NCBI GenBank assembly: GCA_947044365.1
Contig: OX345642.1
Span: 248,001-312,000, forward strand
DNA length: 64,000 nucleotides
Reading direction: 5' to 3'
DNA from: Petrosia ficiformis
Taxonomy: Eukaryota; Porifera; Demospongiae; Haplosclerida; Petrosiidae
Positions 23,270-35,906 of this stretch are shown here, one piece after another (position 1 is the stretch's first letter; each line of letters opens with the position of its first letter). The notes under the pieces are model-generated. The model was given only the letters and a program-made list of their open reading frames with translations. It made no database searches and was not told the DNA's origin. A program made the translations under genes and the position numbers.

Positions 23270-24689
23270 TTAATGAATTCTTTTAGTTTTAGACTTCTTT
23301 CCTTTTTTGGAACCTCCATCGTCCAAAGGTTCAGATCCTGACTGAAACCATGGCCATAGTAATGTTATCCAGATCTTATAAAATGCATAAGCCGGTATCT
23401 GCAAATATAAGTATGAATATATAATTATATTATCATGTAATGAGGTAATAGGTAAGGACAAACATGGACACAAACTGAAACTAAGTCATCAGTCAGTTCA
23501 GGAATGAGACTTCTGTCTTTGCAATGACAGTCAGTCTAGGAATGAGTCTTCTGTCTTTCTAGTCTAGGAATGAGTCTCATATAATATCACTTACCAAGAC
23601 CCATAAAGTCCAGATCATGTTACTAATAATTGATGTACATTGTAATATTGAGATAAATAAAATAACATCTTTTGAGTATCTGAGGAAAAGTTAAATCACA
23701 CAATTTAATAAATGATTTAAATAGTTAATATCACAGATGATATAGTATCGGTTATTACTGGTCATTATGATGTAACCAATATCATATACTAATAGTTACA
23801 TAACATCATTAATAGCTTTTATGATACTCATAATTATTGAGAAAATGTTCATTTTCGTTGAAAAAAACAGATACGAGAAGACAGGTAGAACATTGGATCA
23901 GTATCCGTAGAGTCAATATTGGTTTTTTGAAATATCAGCAAAATCCCATATTGGAACATCAATACAGTGAATACCAATACTCCCTTTACTATTAATATAA
24001 TGCTACTAACACATAATAAACTAACTCTGATATCCATGAATCAGATAGATCTGAACCAGCATCAATCACTTCATCTTTAGGTCCTAAAACTGCATGACTA
24101 AGATATCGTAACATCCAATGACCTCCTCCGTGATGAAGAATTGAGAATATTAGCCAAAACTACTTGGAAAGGAAGTGATACTCATTAGATCATCAATATA
24201 TTAAAATAGCATTATAATAAATCATAATACCACAACTAAAATACAATAATGTGGTTAATAATTATGTATGATGTAAGTCGTATAACATTAATTTAATAAT
24301 TATAATTATATAATTATATATAATTATATATATACATACAATTAGTGAGATTGATATTACTAACTATGCTCCACACTTGTATTTCCGAATACCACCAACT
24401 GTAAAATAATATGTGACTGATATGAATAATCTGTAGGTATGATAAATACATGTAATCATAATTATATATATAGTTATAATGATTATTTTAATATAATTAT
24501 ATATATATATATAATTTTGTATTATATAAATAGATTATACTGACATTAACTATTACTGAGATCCTAAAGTAGAAATCAAGTGTGGATAGATTATCTTTGT
24601 ATATCTCCTTTTGACCCTTTCTTCTCTCTTTTGGCTAAACAAATTGCACAATAATTATGAAAACATGATCAATACAAATTACTCACCAT
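23270..24689 (-). CDS. TMEM208: TMEM208 / SND2, ER membrane protein
   Basis: Multi-pass ER protein of the SRP-independent (SND) targeting route. Minus-strand exons: 24687-24689, 24545-24634, 24365-24430, 24026-24159, 23595-23679, 23270-23398, giving 168 aa (human 173). The first coding exon is just the ATG. Matches to the family: a basic N terminus with DNLSTLDFYFRISVIVN, hydrophobic stretches around ILFYSWWYSEIQVWSIFWLI and YSKDVILFISILQCTSIIS, then KIWITLLWPWF and a Lys-rich cytosolic tail ending KSKTKRIH. The exon 3 acceptor (CTACAG at 24431) and the exon 4 acceptor (AAGTAG at 24160) were chosen because only they keep the family alignment open. It is head-to-head with FAU. Confidence 0.86.
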
Positions 24690-24801
24690 TTTCAGATTAC
24701 ACCACGCCCATAATGCGCATGCGCAGTAGTATTGCCAACATGTGTTGCAATCTTCTTGTGTCATTAAAAGGGTGAAGTGTGGTTGGACTTAGTAGATCAA
24801 G
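24690..24801. promoter_or_regulatory. bidirectional promoter TMEM208 / FAU with NRF1 palindrome
   Basis: A 112-bp divergent promoter. TGCGCATGCGCA at 24714-24725 is a perfect NRF1/NRF-like palindrome. ACCACGCCCATA at 24701-24712, two bases upstream, is a 12-mer also found in the MCOLN/SUPT16H and FAM210B/POLA2 promoters. Confidence 0.75.
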
Positions 24802-25356
<555 letters not shown>

Positions 25357-26714
25357 TTTAATTGAGAAAGATCAATCATTTTTTTGGTTTATATATAATT
25401 AACGTGTACATGAGATAATTATACAAATGTACATACATACCTTATATGGATATCTGTTAATTACTTTGTTTAACTAACAATATTTTAAAAAGGAACTTAA
25501 TTAGATAAAAAAAGTAAAGTAATACGCACAATGATAATTAATATGTATAATCACTTTAATTGTGGTTTATATGGTAGGATCAGGTCATTATCCGCCATAT
25601 TGTTCAGTACTGTTCTAAAAATAGAACTACTATTTATACGCACGTACAGTAAATTGGGCATTATTCGTTTAAGCTACCCCCTCCCTTGAATGTGTGTGTG
25701 CTGCTTGGACCATTCAAGATAGAGAGTAAGATTACATTCACTATTGCATAAATACGAAGATACATATATTAAATAGTACGTTTGTTTAGTATATAATGTG
25801 TGTGATAACTAGTTTGTATTATACACTGCCATTCTGTATTGAAGTGGAGCCATGTATGCATGGTGCTGTCTAAAGCTGTATGATTGTTATATATAATTAT
25901 ATATTACCATAGTTTTATATAGTGTAATATAATCTATCTATCTATCTTGTTATGTTCCTGTGTATGTGTGAATTTGACCTGTGGTTTGTCTAAATCACAT
26001 AGTTGTGTGTTAGTATAGTGTAAGGAATGTATGATATTATGTATGTAACAATATCTAATTATGCATGTATTTACGTATATCATGTCTATGTATGTTAATA
26101 ATGATGTGTACAAGTATGTGTAATATTCTGTTGTAACATAGCTAAGTACAAGTTTTACAAATTACACAGCTGAGGGCTGTAGAGGCTATAGGCCCTGAGT
26201 ACTGTGGAGTTTAAACTTGTATAGTTCACGAAATGTTATGATTAATGTAATATACTAGAAATCTTCCTTGTCATGGGTGGGTATGTGCTGTCGTTACCTA
26301 TAGCCAGTGGTGTGGAAACAGCCAGTTATGCAGGACATTGTCTGATAAATCTAGTGAATGTCCGGTGAACTGAGTTGTATACAAAGTATATGGGGAGCAG
26401 GACAATAGTGATGAAAATAGGCCAAAATGTCTGGTAGTCGGTTCAATATTTCCACATTCCCTGGCCATAGCCACGTCTTTTTGGCCTCTGTGTACATCTG
26501 TTTTTGATCTCTAGTTACAGTAATATATGTGTACTTTGGTATGTGTTAGTGTGTATATATAATATTCCTCTGTGCTTAATTAGTTGATTGTGTGATCATT
26601 GAAGTCGTTAAAATATCATTATTCCATCTGGATTATCAAAGACATACAGACACTGTACATAGTAATACACATTTAAGTACCCTATATTGAGATCATTTTC
26701 TTTTCTTTGTACAG
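25357..26714 (+). other. intergenic and inferred 5' region of Rap2 copy 2
   Basis: No coding region. From about 26190 the sequence is homologous to 14695-15010 upstream of Rap2 copy 1, interrupted by the hAT-like insertion. A spliced 5' UTR is likely because the acceptor GTACAG at 26714 is conserved, but I cannot place its donor with confidence. Confidence 0.5.
26305..26463. mobile_element. non-autonomous hAT-like MITE
   Basis: Ends CAGTGGTGTGGAAA and (complement) CAGGGAATGTGGAAA have the CAG-type termini of hAT elements. The flanking octamers CCTATAGC (26297-26304) and GCCATAGC (26464-26471) match at 6 of 8, like an eroded 8-bp target duplication. The homologous region near 14790 lacks the 159-bp segment, so it is a real insertion that postdates the duplication. 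Confidence 0.75.
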
Positions 26715-26773
26715 GTTTACAAACACCTTCATTTACTAATTAAGATTCTCTGTTTGTCTGTAAATCACTTTCG

Positions 26774-27319
26774 ATGAAGGAATACAAGGTCGTAGTACTC
26801 GGTAGTGGAGGTGTCGGGAAAAGTGCCTTAACGGTACGATTTGTAGCTGGTCAATTTGTAGAGAAATACGATCCCACGATAGAAGATTTCTACAGGAAAG
26901 AGATTGACGTTGATGGAATACTTGGTGTTATAGAAATATTAGACACAGCTGGTACTGAACAGTTTGCGTCAATGAGAGATTTGTATATTAAAAATGGGCA
27001 AGGATTTCTACTGGTCTACTCAATTATTAACCAACAGTCATTCATTGATGTTCAACCACTCAGAGATCAGATTCACAGGGTTAAAGGTGTCTCCCACGTA
27101 CCTATGCTTCTCATTGGTAATAAATGTGATTTAGAGGCAGAGAGAGCTGTTTCAACAGTAGATGGAGAAAGATTATCAGGAGAATGGGGTGTTCCGTTTT
27201 ATGAAACTTCAGCAAAGAGTAAAAGAAATGTGGAAGTGATTTTCATAGATATAGTACGAGAGGTTCTTAAATCCAAATCTAAAAAGGGAGATGGTGGGTG
27301 TTGTTGTACCTTATTATAA
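26774..27319 (+). CDS. Rap2-like small GTPase (copy 2)
   Basis: 181 aa in one coding exon. Nearly identical to copy 1 through switch I, DTAGTEQF and GNKCDL; the differences cluster after residue 100 and in the tail, which here reads GGCCCTLL, so extra cysteines may be palmitoylated next to the prenylated CaaX Cys. The G1-G5 motifs are all intact. The 5' leader, including the acceptor and GATTCTCTGTTTGTCTG, is also shared with copy 1, so about 1 kb was duplicated as a block. Confidence 0.93.
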   Translation: MKEYKVVVLGSGGVGKSALTVRFVAGQFVEKYDPTIEDFYRKEIDVDGILGVIEILDTAGTEQFASMRDLYIKNGQGFLLVYSIINQQSFIDVQPLRDQIHRVKGVSHVPMLLIGNKCDLEAERAVSTVDGERLSGEWGVPFYETSAKSKRNVEVIFIDIVREVLKSKSKKGDGGCCCTLL

Positions 27320-28338
27320 GAATAGAAAGAAATAATTTCTAATGTACTGTCAAATGAAATTGGCTTGCTCTCTCTATCTCTATGGATAGTTTTTATATGT
27401 ATATATCCATTATGGCGGACATGTTTCTTTCTTTCTGCTCTTGGCTTTAATTCATGTTAATTATAAATTTTTTTCTTCTCCTGAGCCTTCATGTTAAATA
27501 ATTTTCAACAGCTGGGAAGGGACATCCTCATTAACAAATTAATGTAAATTATGAGATAGTTATTAATTTAATTTATGTATGTATGTTTGTATGTATGTAT
27601 TTCATTTAATTATACTTTTCTTTTTTTGAAAAGTTGCAGCATGCATGTTACTACATGACTTATTATTATAATAAATTCATAACTGCTGTTCATTGTCGTT
27701 TCCACGGATACACAAAACAACTAATCACAGTGGGAGTGGTTACAGTATATTCATAGTTGTAAGCAAGCAAGCAATGAATATATGTCATATATATATACAA
27801 GCTGGCTGTCCACCATGATCCAAACTTAGGTCTGTTTGAGGTTTAAATGAGGTGTACATATGTATAACTCATTTGTTTTAGCTACGTTCTTTGTGTGTCA
27901 AAAGACCCAACCCCCTTTACACCAGATGTGATGAAATGATGATATCACACAAGTGGGCAGTAATTGATACTTAAAAGTGACATATCTTTGAACAAAGGTA
28001 TTCTTCACTATTAACATCTCTCTGAGGTTGAGATGTCTATTAAAGTGTGGTTTATTATATAAAGAACATACTGAACATCACACATTCTTTAATAACTTTA
28101 TGCTAATTAACAGTTTACTAATAAGGTTATGTGTATTATAGTAGTACTCGATATAATAGGAGTGGTTGTCACAAAAGTGTTAGTGTATTGTCAGCTCGCC
28201 AGATAAGGGCCTTGTTATATCTTCGAGTGGCTTCGTGTTGTAGATATATCAACTATACAGATCTAGTGAGTAACCCTTCTCTTATTTCAGTGGCTAATTT
28301 AATATTGTAAGGATATTCATATTCTATTGTTCCTACTA
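27320..28338. other. intergenic between Rap2 copies 2 and 3
   Basis: I see a short TATG/ATGT microsatellite at about 27575-27600 and a possible UTR acceptor TTATTTCAG at 28290. No gene, array or RNA is supported. Confidence 0.4.
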
Positions 28339-28878
28339 ATGAGGGAATATAAAGTTGTGGTGTTAGGATCTGGCGGTGTTGGGAAAAGTGCACTTACTCT
28401 GAGATACGTCACAGGAGAGTTTGTGGAAAGATATGATCCAACAGTCGAAGATTTCTATAGGAAAAATGTGAAAATTAATGGTATACCTTCAATCATTGAG
28501 ATTCTAGATACAGCCGGAGCTGAGCAGTTTGCGTCTATGAGGGATCTTTATATTAGAAATGGTGAAGGGTTTTTGGTCATATATTCTGTTATTAACCAGC
28601 AGTCATTCATCGATGTTCAATATCTCGTTGATCTTGTCAGAAAGGTCAAAAATCGTACCAATGTACCAATGCTTCTTGTAGGAAACAAGATTGATTTAGT
28701 AGATCAAAGAGTTGTGAGTACAAATGACGGAGAGAAATTAGCAACATCCTCTGGGATACCATTTTACGAAACATCTGCTAAAACTAAACAAAACCTGGAA
28801 GTTATATATTTAGAGATAGCTCGTGAAATAGAGAGAGGTAAAAAAGGTGATGGAAGTTGTTGTTGTACATTATTGTAA
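28339..28878 (+). CDS. Rap2-like small GTPase (copy 3, divergent)
   Basis: 179 aa, single coding exon, start [10 protein letters not shown] at the first ATG. G1 GSGGVGKSA, switch I YDPTVEDFYRKN, G4 GNKIDL, G5 ETSAK and tail GSCCCTLL. It is clearly older than the other copies. Position 61 in the DTAGxEQF motif is Ala, where Rap proteins have Thr and Ras has Gln. This residue takes part in GTP hydrolysis and RapGAP response, so intrinsic or GAP-stimulated turnover may differ. Membrane anchoring signals are intact. Confidence 0.92.
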   Translation: MREYKVVVLGSGGVGKSALTLRYVTGEFVERYDPTVEDFYRKNVKINGIPSIIEILDTAGAEQFASMRDLYIRNGEGFLVIYSVINQQSFIDVQYLVDLVRKVKNRTNVPMLLVGNKIDLVDQRVVSTNDGEKLATSSGIPFYETSAKTKQNLEVIYLEIAREIERGKKGDGSCCCTLL

Positions 28879-29360
28879 CTAATAGTTTGAACAAATAAAA
28901 ATGTATTTTTTATGATCTCTTTTGCTTTTTATAATTATTATGTATGATAATGTCTTGACTATTATAATTAATGGATTATAATGACATATTCCATAATACA
29001 TTATGAATAATATTATATATTTTTATTGACTTATCAGTATAATGATCTCACAGTATATTTAATATTCCCAAATGGTTACAGTGACATAGTAGAAGTCATG
29101 AATATCATTATAAAAATCTGATGATTGTGTCAAGTACACACAATAGATAGACAATATAGAACAAAAGAATCTCAAATATTTAATAAGAACATGACTAGGC
29201 AATATAATAACACTATGTCAGCAAAACTTATTACATATATATGTTTTAAACACAAAAGAAAGGGCAAAGAAACATAAATTAATTATAGTAATACATGTAT
29301 AAGTGGTTTCCTGTTACTAGATCACTAAAGAATGTTTATCGACCACAACTAACAATTTAA
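28879..29360. other. intergenic, convergent 3' ends
   Basis: AT-rich sequence between Rap2 copy 3 and the end of the PUB-domain gene. AATAAA lies just after the Rap2 stop (about 28893). Nothing else is recognised. Confidence 0.5.
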
Positions 29361-32300
29361 TTATTGTGTCTCCCATTTGGGTATTGCCTGACATATTGAA
29401 CATCTTGGATTATCGAAATCATAGTTTAATGACATACAATAGGAACACTCCCAGTGTTTACGGTTTGTGCTGAAAAAGTCTGTTTCAATTTTTCGACTAT
29501 TGTTAACTGTTGATGTATTTTCATTCACTTTTGGCTGGTAAGTGGTGGACTCCACCCATGTTGCCATCTCATTACATACAACACAAGCTGGATAATTAGG
29601 ATTCTTATTGTTTAATGTACCACAAATATCACAACGCCATTTATTTGGTTGCCTAGCAGCAGCTCCAGAGGATGTGTATCTTGATTGAAGACTAGGACTA
29701 TCAGACGTTACATAAGATTCACGTTCCCGGGACATTTGTCTAATCATTTGTCGTTTATCTTCTCCTCCCCATGTACTGCTGGTCGATGGAGGTACATTGG
29801 TCAATGGGGGTACATTGTACGTATCAAGATTTTTGCTGAAATGTTTGTTCGATGATTGTGTATTCTTTAGTAGTCTAGGTGAAGGGATCGGACGTTTTTG
29901 TGATTGGTTAGTAAGTGCAGTATCACTACTTTGTCTAGACATCGAAGATTGTACATCATAGTTGACATAAGATCTGTGTTCATGATACTGGTTACCACTG
30001 GTAATAGGATACTGGCTACCATTGGTACCATATTGAGTGCTAATAGGATACTGGTTACCACTGGTACCATATTGAGTGCTAGTAGGATACTGGCTACCAT
30101 TGGTACCATATTGAGTTCTAATAGGATACTGGCTACCACTGGTACCATATTGAGTACCAGTAGGATATTGGCTACCACTGGTACCATATTGAGTGCTAAT
30201 AGGATACTGGCTACCACTGGTACCATATTGAGTGCCAGTAGGATATTGGCTACCACTGGTACCATATTGAGTGCTAATAGGATACTGGCTACCACTGGTA
30301 CCATATTGAGTGCTAATAGGATACTTGCTACCATTTGTACCATATTGAGTGCTAATAGGATACTGGCTACCACTGGTACCATATTGAGTGCTAATAGGAT
30401 ACTGGCTACCATTGGTACCATATTGAGTGCTAATAGGATGCTGGTTACCACTGGTACCATATTGAGCATATTGGCTATCATGGTTGTTACCATGGATACC
30501 ATAATCACCTTTTGTGTTACTCTCACCTCCTCTTGAAATATAAGAATGAGGTGGGGAAGTAGTACCAGATGGGGACATCATATCTAAACTGCTATCAACA
30601 CTGTGTCCTCTGGGCATGTTTCTTCTCGAAGCTGCTTTTGGTTTGTCTTGTCGAGGAAGAGGAGGCGATCTCATTTGTGAGTCTGGAGTCATCTCGCTTT
30701 CGTCATCACTAATATTAAATGACACTGGTTTCGTGGATCCAAATGGTTTGTACATTTGACGATGCAACTCTCGATCTTGAGATGAAGTGTCAGATGTACT
30801 AGAGCACCTCCTGTTGTTACCAAAGCTACCACGAGACGGCAGACTTGTGTATTCATAATCATCAAAAGAATCTTCTAGATTTAGAGGGATATTCTCTCTA
30901 ATTCTACCCATCATTCTTTGAAGCTGAGATTGTGTCATTACAGGTGCAGGAAGATTATTAACATCAGGAGGACTGGTTATTGTGTATGTAGATTCAGTAC
31001 CAGGGGGAGGAGAAGAAATGGAGAGAGGAGTTGGAACAGTACGTGCTAAACCCTTCTTGGGAGTAGCTGGTCGATCATTTCTTCGAATGGCATACTGACT
31101 ATGTGTGTGTGTGTGTCCAGGTATAGATCCATCATTATATACTAAAGAGATATCGGAATGTGTTGAGTATGATGGGTTTCTTGGTACTCTCGTTTCAGAA
31201 TTTTGATAAAACTGGTTTGAACCAGTCACAGCTGGATATTGATACTGGTTTGAACCAGTCACTGGTGGATATTGATACTGGTTTGAACCAGTCACTGGTG
31301 GATATTGATACTGGTTTGAACCAGTCACTGGTGGATATTGATACTGGTTTGAACCAGTATATTGTCTATCCTGATATTGATTTGAGCTAGTAGTATTAGT
31401 AACATTAGTTTGTGACACATACTGGCTAGTAGAAACAGGATGTACACTCGCTCCACCTGTCATTATAAACTCCATGCAATCCTTGATAGAGGGTGGTCCA
31501 AACTGTCTCGCTTGAAGAACATGGACAAAGAGAATCTGATGTCCGCTCAGTGTATGGGACCCAAAGTTTAGTATTCTATCGAGTATTTTATCAACAGCTT
31601 CTAAATCAGAATGTAGCGTGACTATATCAGTTAAATCTGATAGCAGATTCTCTGATGACACGTTACCTAGTACTAGATTTGAAGTAGAAGATGAATGTTG
31701 TTTATATCCCATGAGATGTAAAAACTCTTTGGCATTTTTTAACTTTCGGTTAATGTTGTATTCATAAAATGCAGAACTCAACTATAGGAGATAAATAAAT
31801 GTGTATAGATAGATAGACAGATATTGAGACTACAAAGTCACATGAGTAATTAATAAACAGAAAGATATGCTTTATAGATAGATTATAACATCAACCCACT
31901 TATCCATAATACACTCATGTGATATATATATAGACATGTAATTAATATATGATTATGTGTAGATAAGCATGTGTAGTAGAAGAGATGTGATAAACTCAGC
32001 TCACCTACGAATTACTCATGCGATATATATATAGACATGTAATTAATATACATGATAATTAGGTGTAGATTTAATAGATACACATGTGTACTAGATATAA
32101 TAATTAGAAAATAGACCGAGGGGAGTTTAATTGCATTTATTATGTAATCAAATTGCTGTTGTTTATAATAAAGAGGGATTTTTTAGAATTGTTTGAATAA
32201 TGAATTCCAGTAGTTACTATAATAATAATAATAAACTGTATCTCGTTACTAAGACACTCATTCAATTTCAATATGATGACTTCATAATAGTATGTGTATA

Positions 32301-32913
32301 TATACACATATATATACATGTACATGTATATACATGTATATACATGTATATACATGTATATGTGCCAACAAGGAAATGATAACTTCCTATCAGCCATTGA
32401 AGTATGACAACTAATAAATAATTATGATGTTATTATGACATAAGAGTCATGTCCTCTATACTACATTTTCAAAGGAAAAGTTCAAAGTAGAATATATACC
32501 ACAAAGTTATTTTAGTGCTTAGAGTTATACACATGATAATAATACAATTCATTATTCATAAATACAATGGAGACACACACACACATACATACCTTTACAA
32601 TCTTCAATTCAGGTCTGTTTGGTGCTAGTAATAAATCTATTGGATATTGAAGAAGTGACTTCAAGCCCGCCTGCCATGTACGTATTACTTCCCTTGACTC
32701 TTTAAGTCGTACATCTTTTCCTCTTACTATCAGGAGTTGAAATAATTGTGGTTTGTTATATCGATCATTGAATCGTGTACAGAGAACAAAATCATTAGTT
32801 AATTCAAACACAGTAGAAGGTAATTGTGAATCTGTCAGTTGCTGTTCACTTGACTGGAGTTCCTTGAGTGATTCATCTGTCCTAGACAACACATCAGTCC
32901 TTCTGACTGCCAT
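29361..32913 (-). CDS. PUB-like domain protein with two RanBP2-type zinc fingers (SPATA2/Tamozhennic-like)
   Basis: Two exons, 32593-32913 and 29361-31781, encode 913 aa. Residues about 75-250 resemble a PUB domain (SLLQYPIDLLLAPNRPELKI, then NAKEFLHLMGYK) followed by helices as in SPATA2. A long low-complexity middle contains two tandem repeats: GSNQYQYPPVT x4-5 and 13-mers of the STQYGTSGSQYPI type x12. Two C-terminal RanBP2-type zinc fingers follow: WRCDICGTLNNKN with CVVCN, and WECSYCMSLNYDF with CSICQ. SPATA2 bridges CYLD to the linear-ubiquitin ligase HOIP, and this type of finger can bind ubiquitin. A role as ubiquitin-signalling adaptor is inferred from that. The 810-bp intron holds no gene. 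TTG at 31781 is not a start but the first codon of exon 2. Confidence 0.68.
29995..30465 (-). repeat. 39-bp coding minisatellite (12 copies)
   Basis: Twelve tandem 39-bp units encode Gln/Tyr/Ser/Gly-rich 13-mers. The unit is free of stops in other frames and on the other strand, which creates long false frames there. Confidence 0.95.
31215..31380 (-). repeat. 33-bp coding minisatellite (4-5 copies)
   Basis: Tandem units encoding GSNQYQYPPVT in the same low-complexity region. Confidence 0.93.
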
Positions 32914-33208
32914 TTATAATTATAAAGAACTAGTTTAAACTTGAATTAAACACCAACTGAGCATATATATACATATATAATTAGTTATAGTAGAGTCACA
33001 TGAGTAGTGATATCATCAGCACTGTAATGTCATCCAACCTCAGCAAAGAATACTGAAGAGAACCTTTTCAGACTATTTAAGGTTATAACAATCAGCGATC
33101 CTTTTTAAATAAATTATCAATATGTGGGATCCTGTGGGTGTATCACATTCTTTGGAAATGTCCGAACTGACGGGAAGTTTCTCTGTTTAAATTTAAGGTG
33201 TGTCTCTT

Positions 33209-33222
33209 GTTGCTATGACAAC
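33209..33222. promoter_or_regulatory. RFX X-box upstream of GAS8
   Basis: GTTGCTATGACAAC fits the X-box consensus RYYNYY-N(1-3)-RRNRAC in both half-sites and lies 51 bp before the GAS8 start codon, in the 360-bp gap between GAS8 and the PUB-domain gene. RFX factors drive ciliary genes across animals, matching the GAS8 function. Confidence 0.8.
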
Positions 33223-33273
33223 CAACAAACAAACAAGTAGAAACAACTACTACTACTTACTTATCTCTGTACA

Positions 33274-35865
33274 ATGGTAAGCTTCTTTTATCTACAATTA
33301 ATACCCTACTAATCTGTTTTCTTCTTCAGCCTAAAGGGAAAGGGAAAGGTAAAGGAAAGGGCAAAGGGAAAGGTAAAGGGAAGGGTAAGGGTAAAGGCAA
33401 GGCTAAAGCAGCAGCTGTTATAGATGGGATCTCAACAGATGAAATGACTAAAGAACAGGTAAGGATTAATTAAAAAGTGGTATATTCATTATTAATATAT
33501 TACTTAGCTTGAAGAACACTGTGTGAGATTACGAGATGAGCTGGATAGAGAAAGAGAAGAGAGAAACTTCTTTCAATTAGAAAGAGATAAAGTATATAAT
33601 GTGTTAACATATTATGTACATATGTGTGTGTACTTTGTGTGTATGTATGTATGAATCTAAGTACATAGTATATACATTGTATATAGAGTACATGTATGTA
33701 TGTATGTATGTATGTAACAATGTATGCATGTATGTATGCATGTATGTATGTATGTATGTATGTATGTGTGTAACTATGTATGTATGTATATGTGTTCAGG
33801 TCAATACATTTTGGGATATAACTAAACGTCAATTGGAAGAAACGAAAGCTACAACAAAAAACAAAGAAAGAGAATTAGAAGATGCGGAGGAAAGACATCA
33901 GGTTGAAATAAAAGTGAGTATACTATTATAAATGAATTATTAAATTATTCCCATTATAATTATCATTAATTAGGTCTATAAACAGAAAGTTAAACATTTA
34001 TTATATGAACATCAGAATAACATCACTGAGCTTAAAAGAGATGGTATATTTAATATATGTATATGTATATGTATTGAGGGAGGGATAGAATGAGAGAGGA
34101 TGAGGACAGTGAGAGAAGAGGAGGGGGGTAGGATGAGAGAAGAAGAGGGAAGGAGTAGTTAAGGAAAGGAGAGATGGATGAAAAGAATAGTCTATTTCAT
34201 TTCTTAATAATAGGTAGTGTAGTTCTAACATTAGAACAGAGTCAACACAGTGAGAGAGAATCTGGTCTGGGACAGGAGAAACGAGTATTGAAGGTTGAAA
34301 TAAAGGAAATGGAACTTGCTCATCAAGAAACTGTGAAAGCTCTGAAAAAAGTGAGTGAGATTATTAAATAATTGAATTACAATTGCTTATAGTTACTGCA
34401 TATAATAGCTCTCGATCTATTTATTAATTGCAATGGGACCCCTCTATTTTGGACACCATTGGGACAAATATAAGTGTCCTGATTGCAGGGGTGTCCTCAT
34501 TTCAGAGTGTCCTCAATAGAGGGGTTTCATTATATCTATTGATATAACAGGAACACGATCAGGCACTGACCCAGACAAGAGAGGAGTTTGAACAGAGAGC
34601 TGCAGAACTAGAAGCAAAATATGATCAGAAGATGACATCTCTAAGAGATGAATTAGAACTGAGACGAAAAACAGAAGTTCATGAAGTTGAAGAAGTAAGC
34701 TAATTAATTAATTTAATTAATTGAAATCAATTCTGTTTCTGTAGCGCAAGAATGGTCAAATTAACCAATTAATGAAGAATCATGAGAAAGCATTTAGTGA
34801 TATTAAGAATTATTATAATGATATTACACTTAATAACCTGGCTCTCATTAACTCACTGAAGGTATGTATTATCAATAGATAGCACATTACATACTATATG
34901 ATTACAGGAACAAGTTGAAAAGATGAAAAAAGATCATGAAAGATTAGAGAAAAATTTAGCAGAGACACAAGCTGAGAAAAGGAAACTACAAGAACCATTA
35001 CAGAAGGTAATTCAGACATGGGGTGATAATAGTAATAGTACATGTTACAAGGTATTAGTAATAGTAATGGTAAAGATTACATGTTACAAGGTATTAGTGA
35101 TAGTAATAGAGTAATAGTATACAATCTCAATGTTGAGGTAATAGTAATTGATCTTAAGTAATATGTTCATTTATGTATCACATGAGGTCCACTGGTGTAC
35201 CTTACAAGATCCACTGGTGTACTGGTGTATCATACGAGGTGGTGTATCATATGAGGTACATTGGTGTATATATCACATGAGGTACATTAGTATATCACAT
35301 GAGGTACATTGGTGTATAACATGAGGTACATTGGTGTACCATATGTATTTATCAAACACACTGGATACTGTATTTATATTTAGGCTCGTGAAGAGGTTAA
35401 TGACCTCCAGAAGAAACTAGCCAATTATGAGAGAGACAAGTTGTCACTACAAGTGAGTTATTAGAAATGATGTTTATAATAATTATTATGTCACTGATTA
35501 GAACGCCAAAGCTAAGCTAAAAGTACAAGAGTCTGAACTGAAATCTCTGAGATGGGAACATGAAGTGTTAGAGCAGAGATTTTCACAGGTATAGGTTGTT
35601 GTGATTGAACACATAAGGACCTTAAGTGAAAGTGTTTAGAACACATTGTTGTATGATTTCCTGCTTGTCTTAGTATATATATCTACATGTATTAATAGAT
35701 TCAAAAGGAGAGAGATGACTTGTATAGCAGGTTTGTGTCAGCTATTCATGAAGTTCAACAAAAAAGTGGATTTAAGAATCTATTACTGGAAAAGAAGCTC
35801 ACAGCATTAGCAGATACTCTTGAAAAGAAGGTATGAGACTATATCAAAGTATCAAACTAGTATGT

Positions 35866-35906
<41 letters not shown>

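Noticed and set aside
29867..30536. Long open frames on both strands over the PUB-gene repeat
   Set aside because: The 39-bp unit is divisible by three and lacks stops in several frames. Only the minus-strand frame that continues into conserved domains is real.
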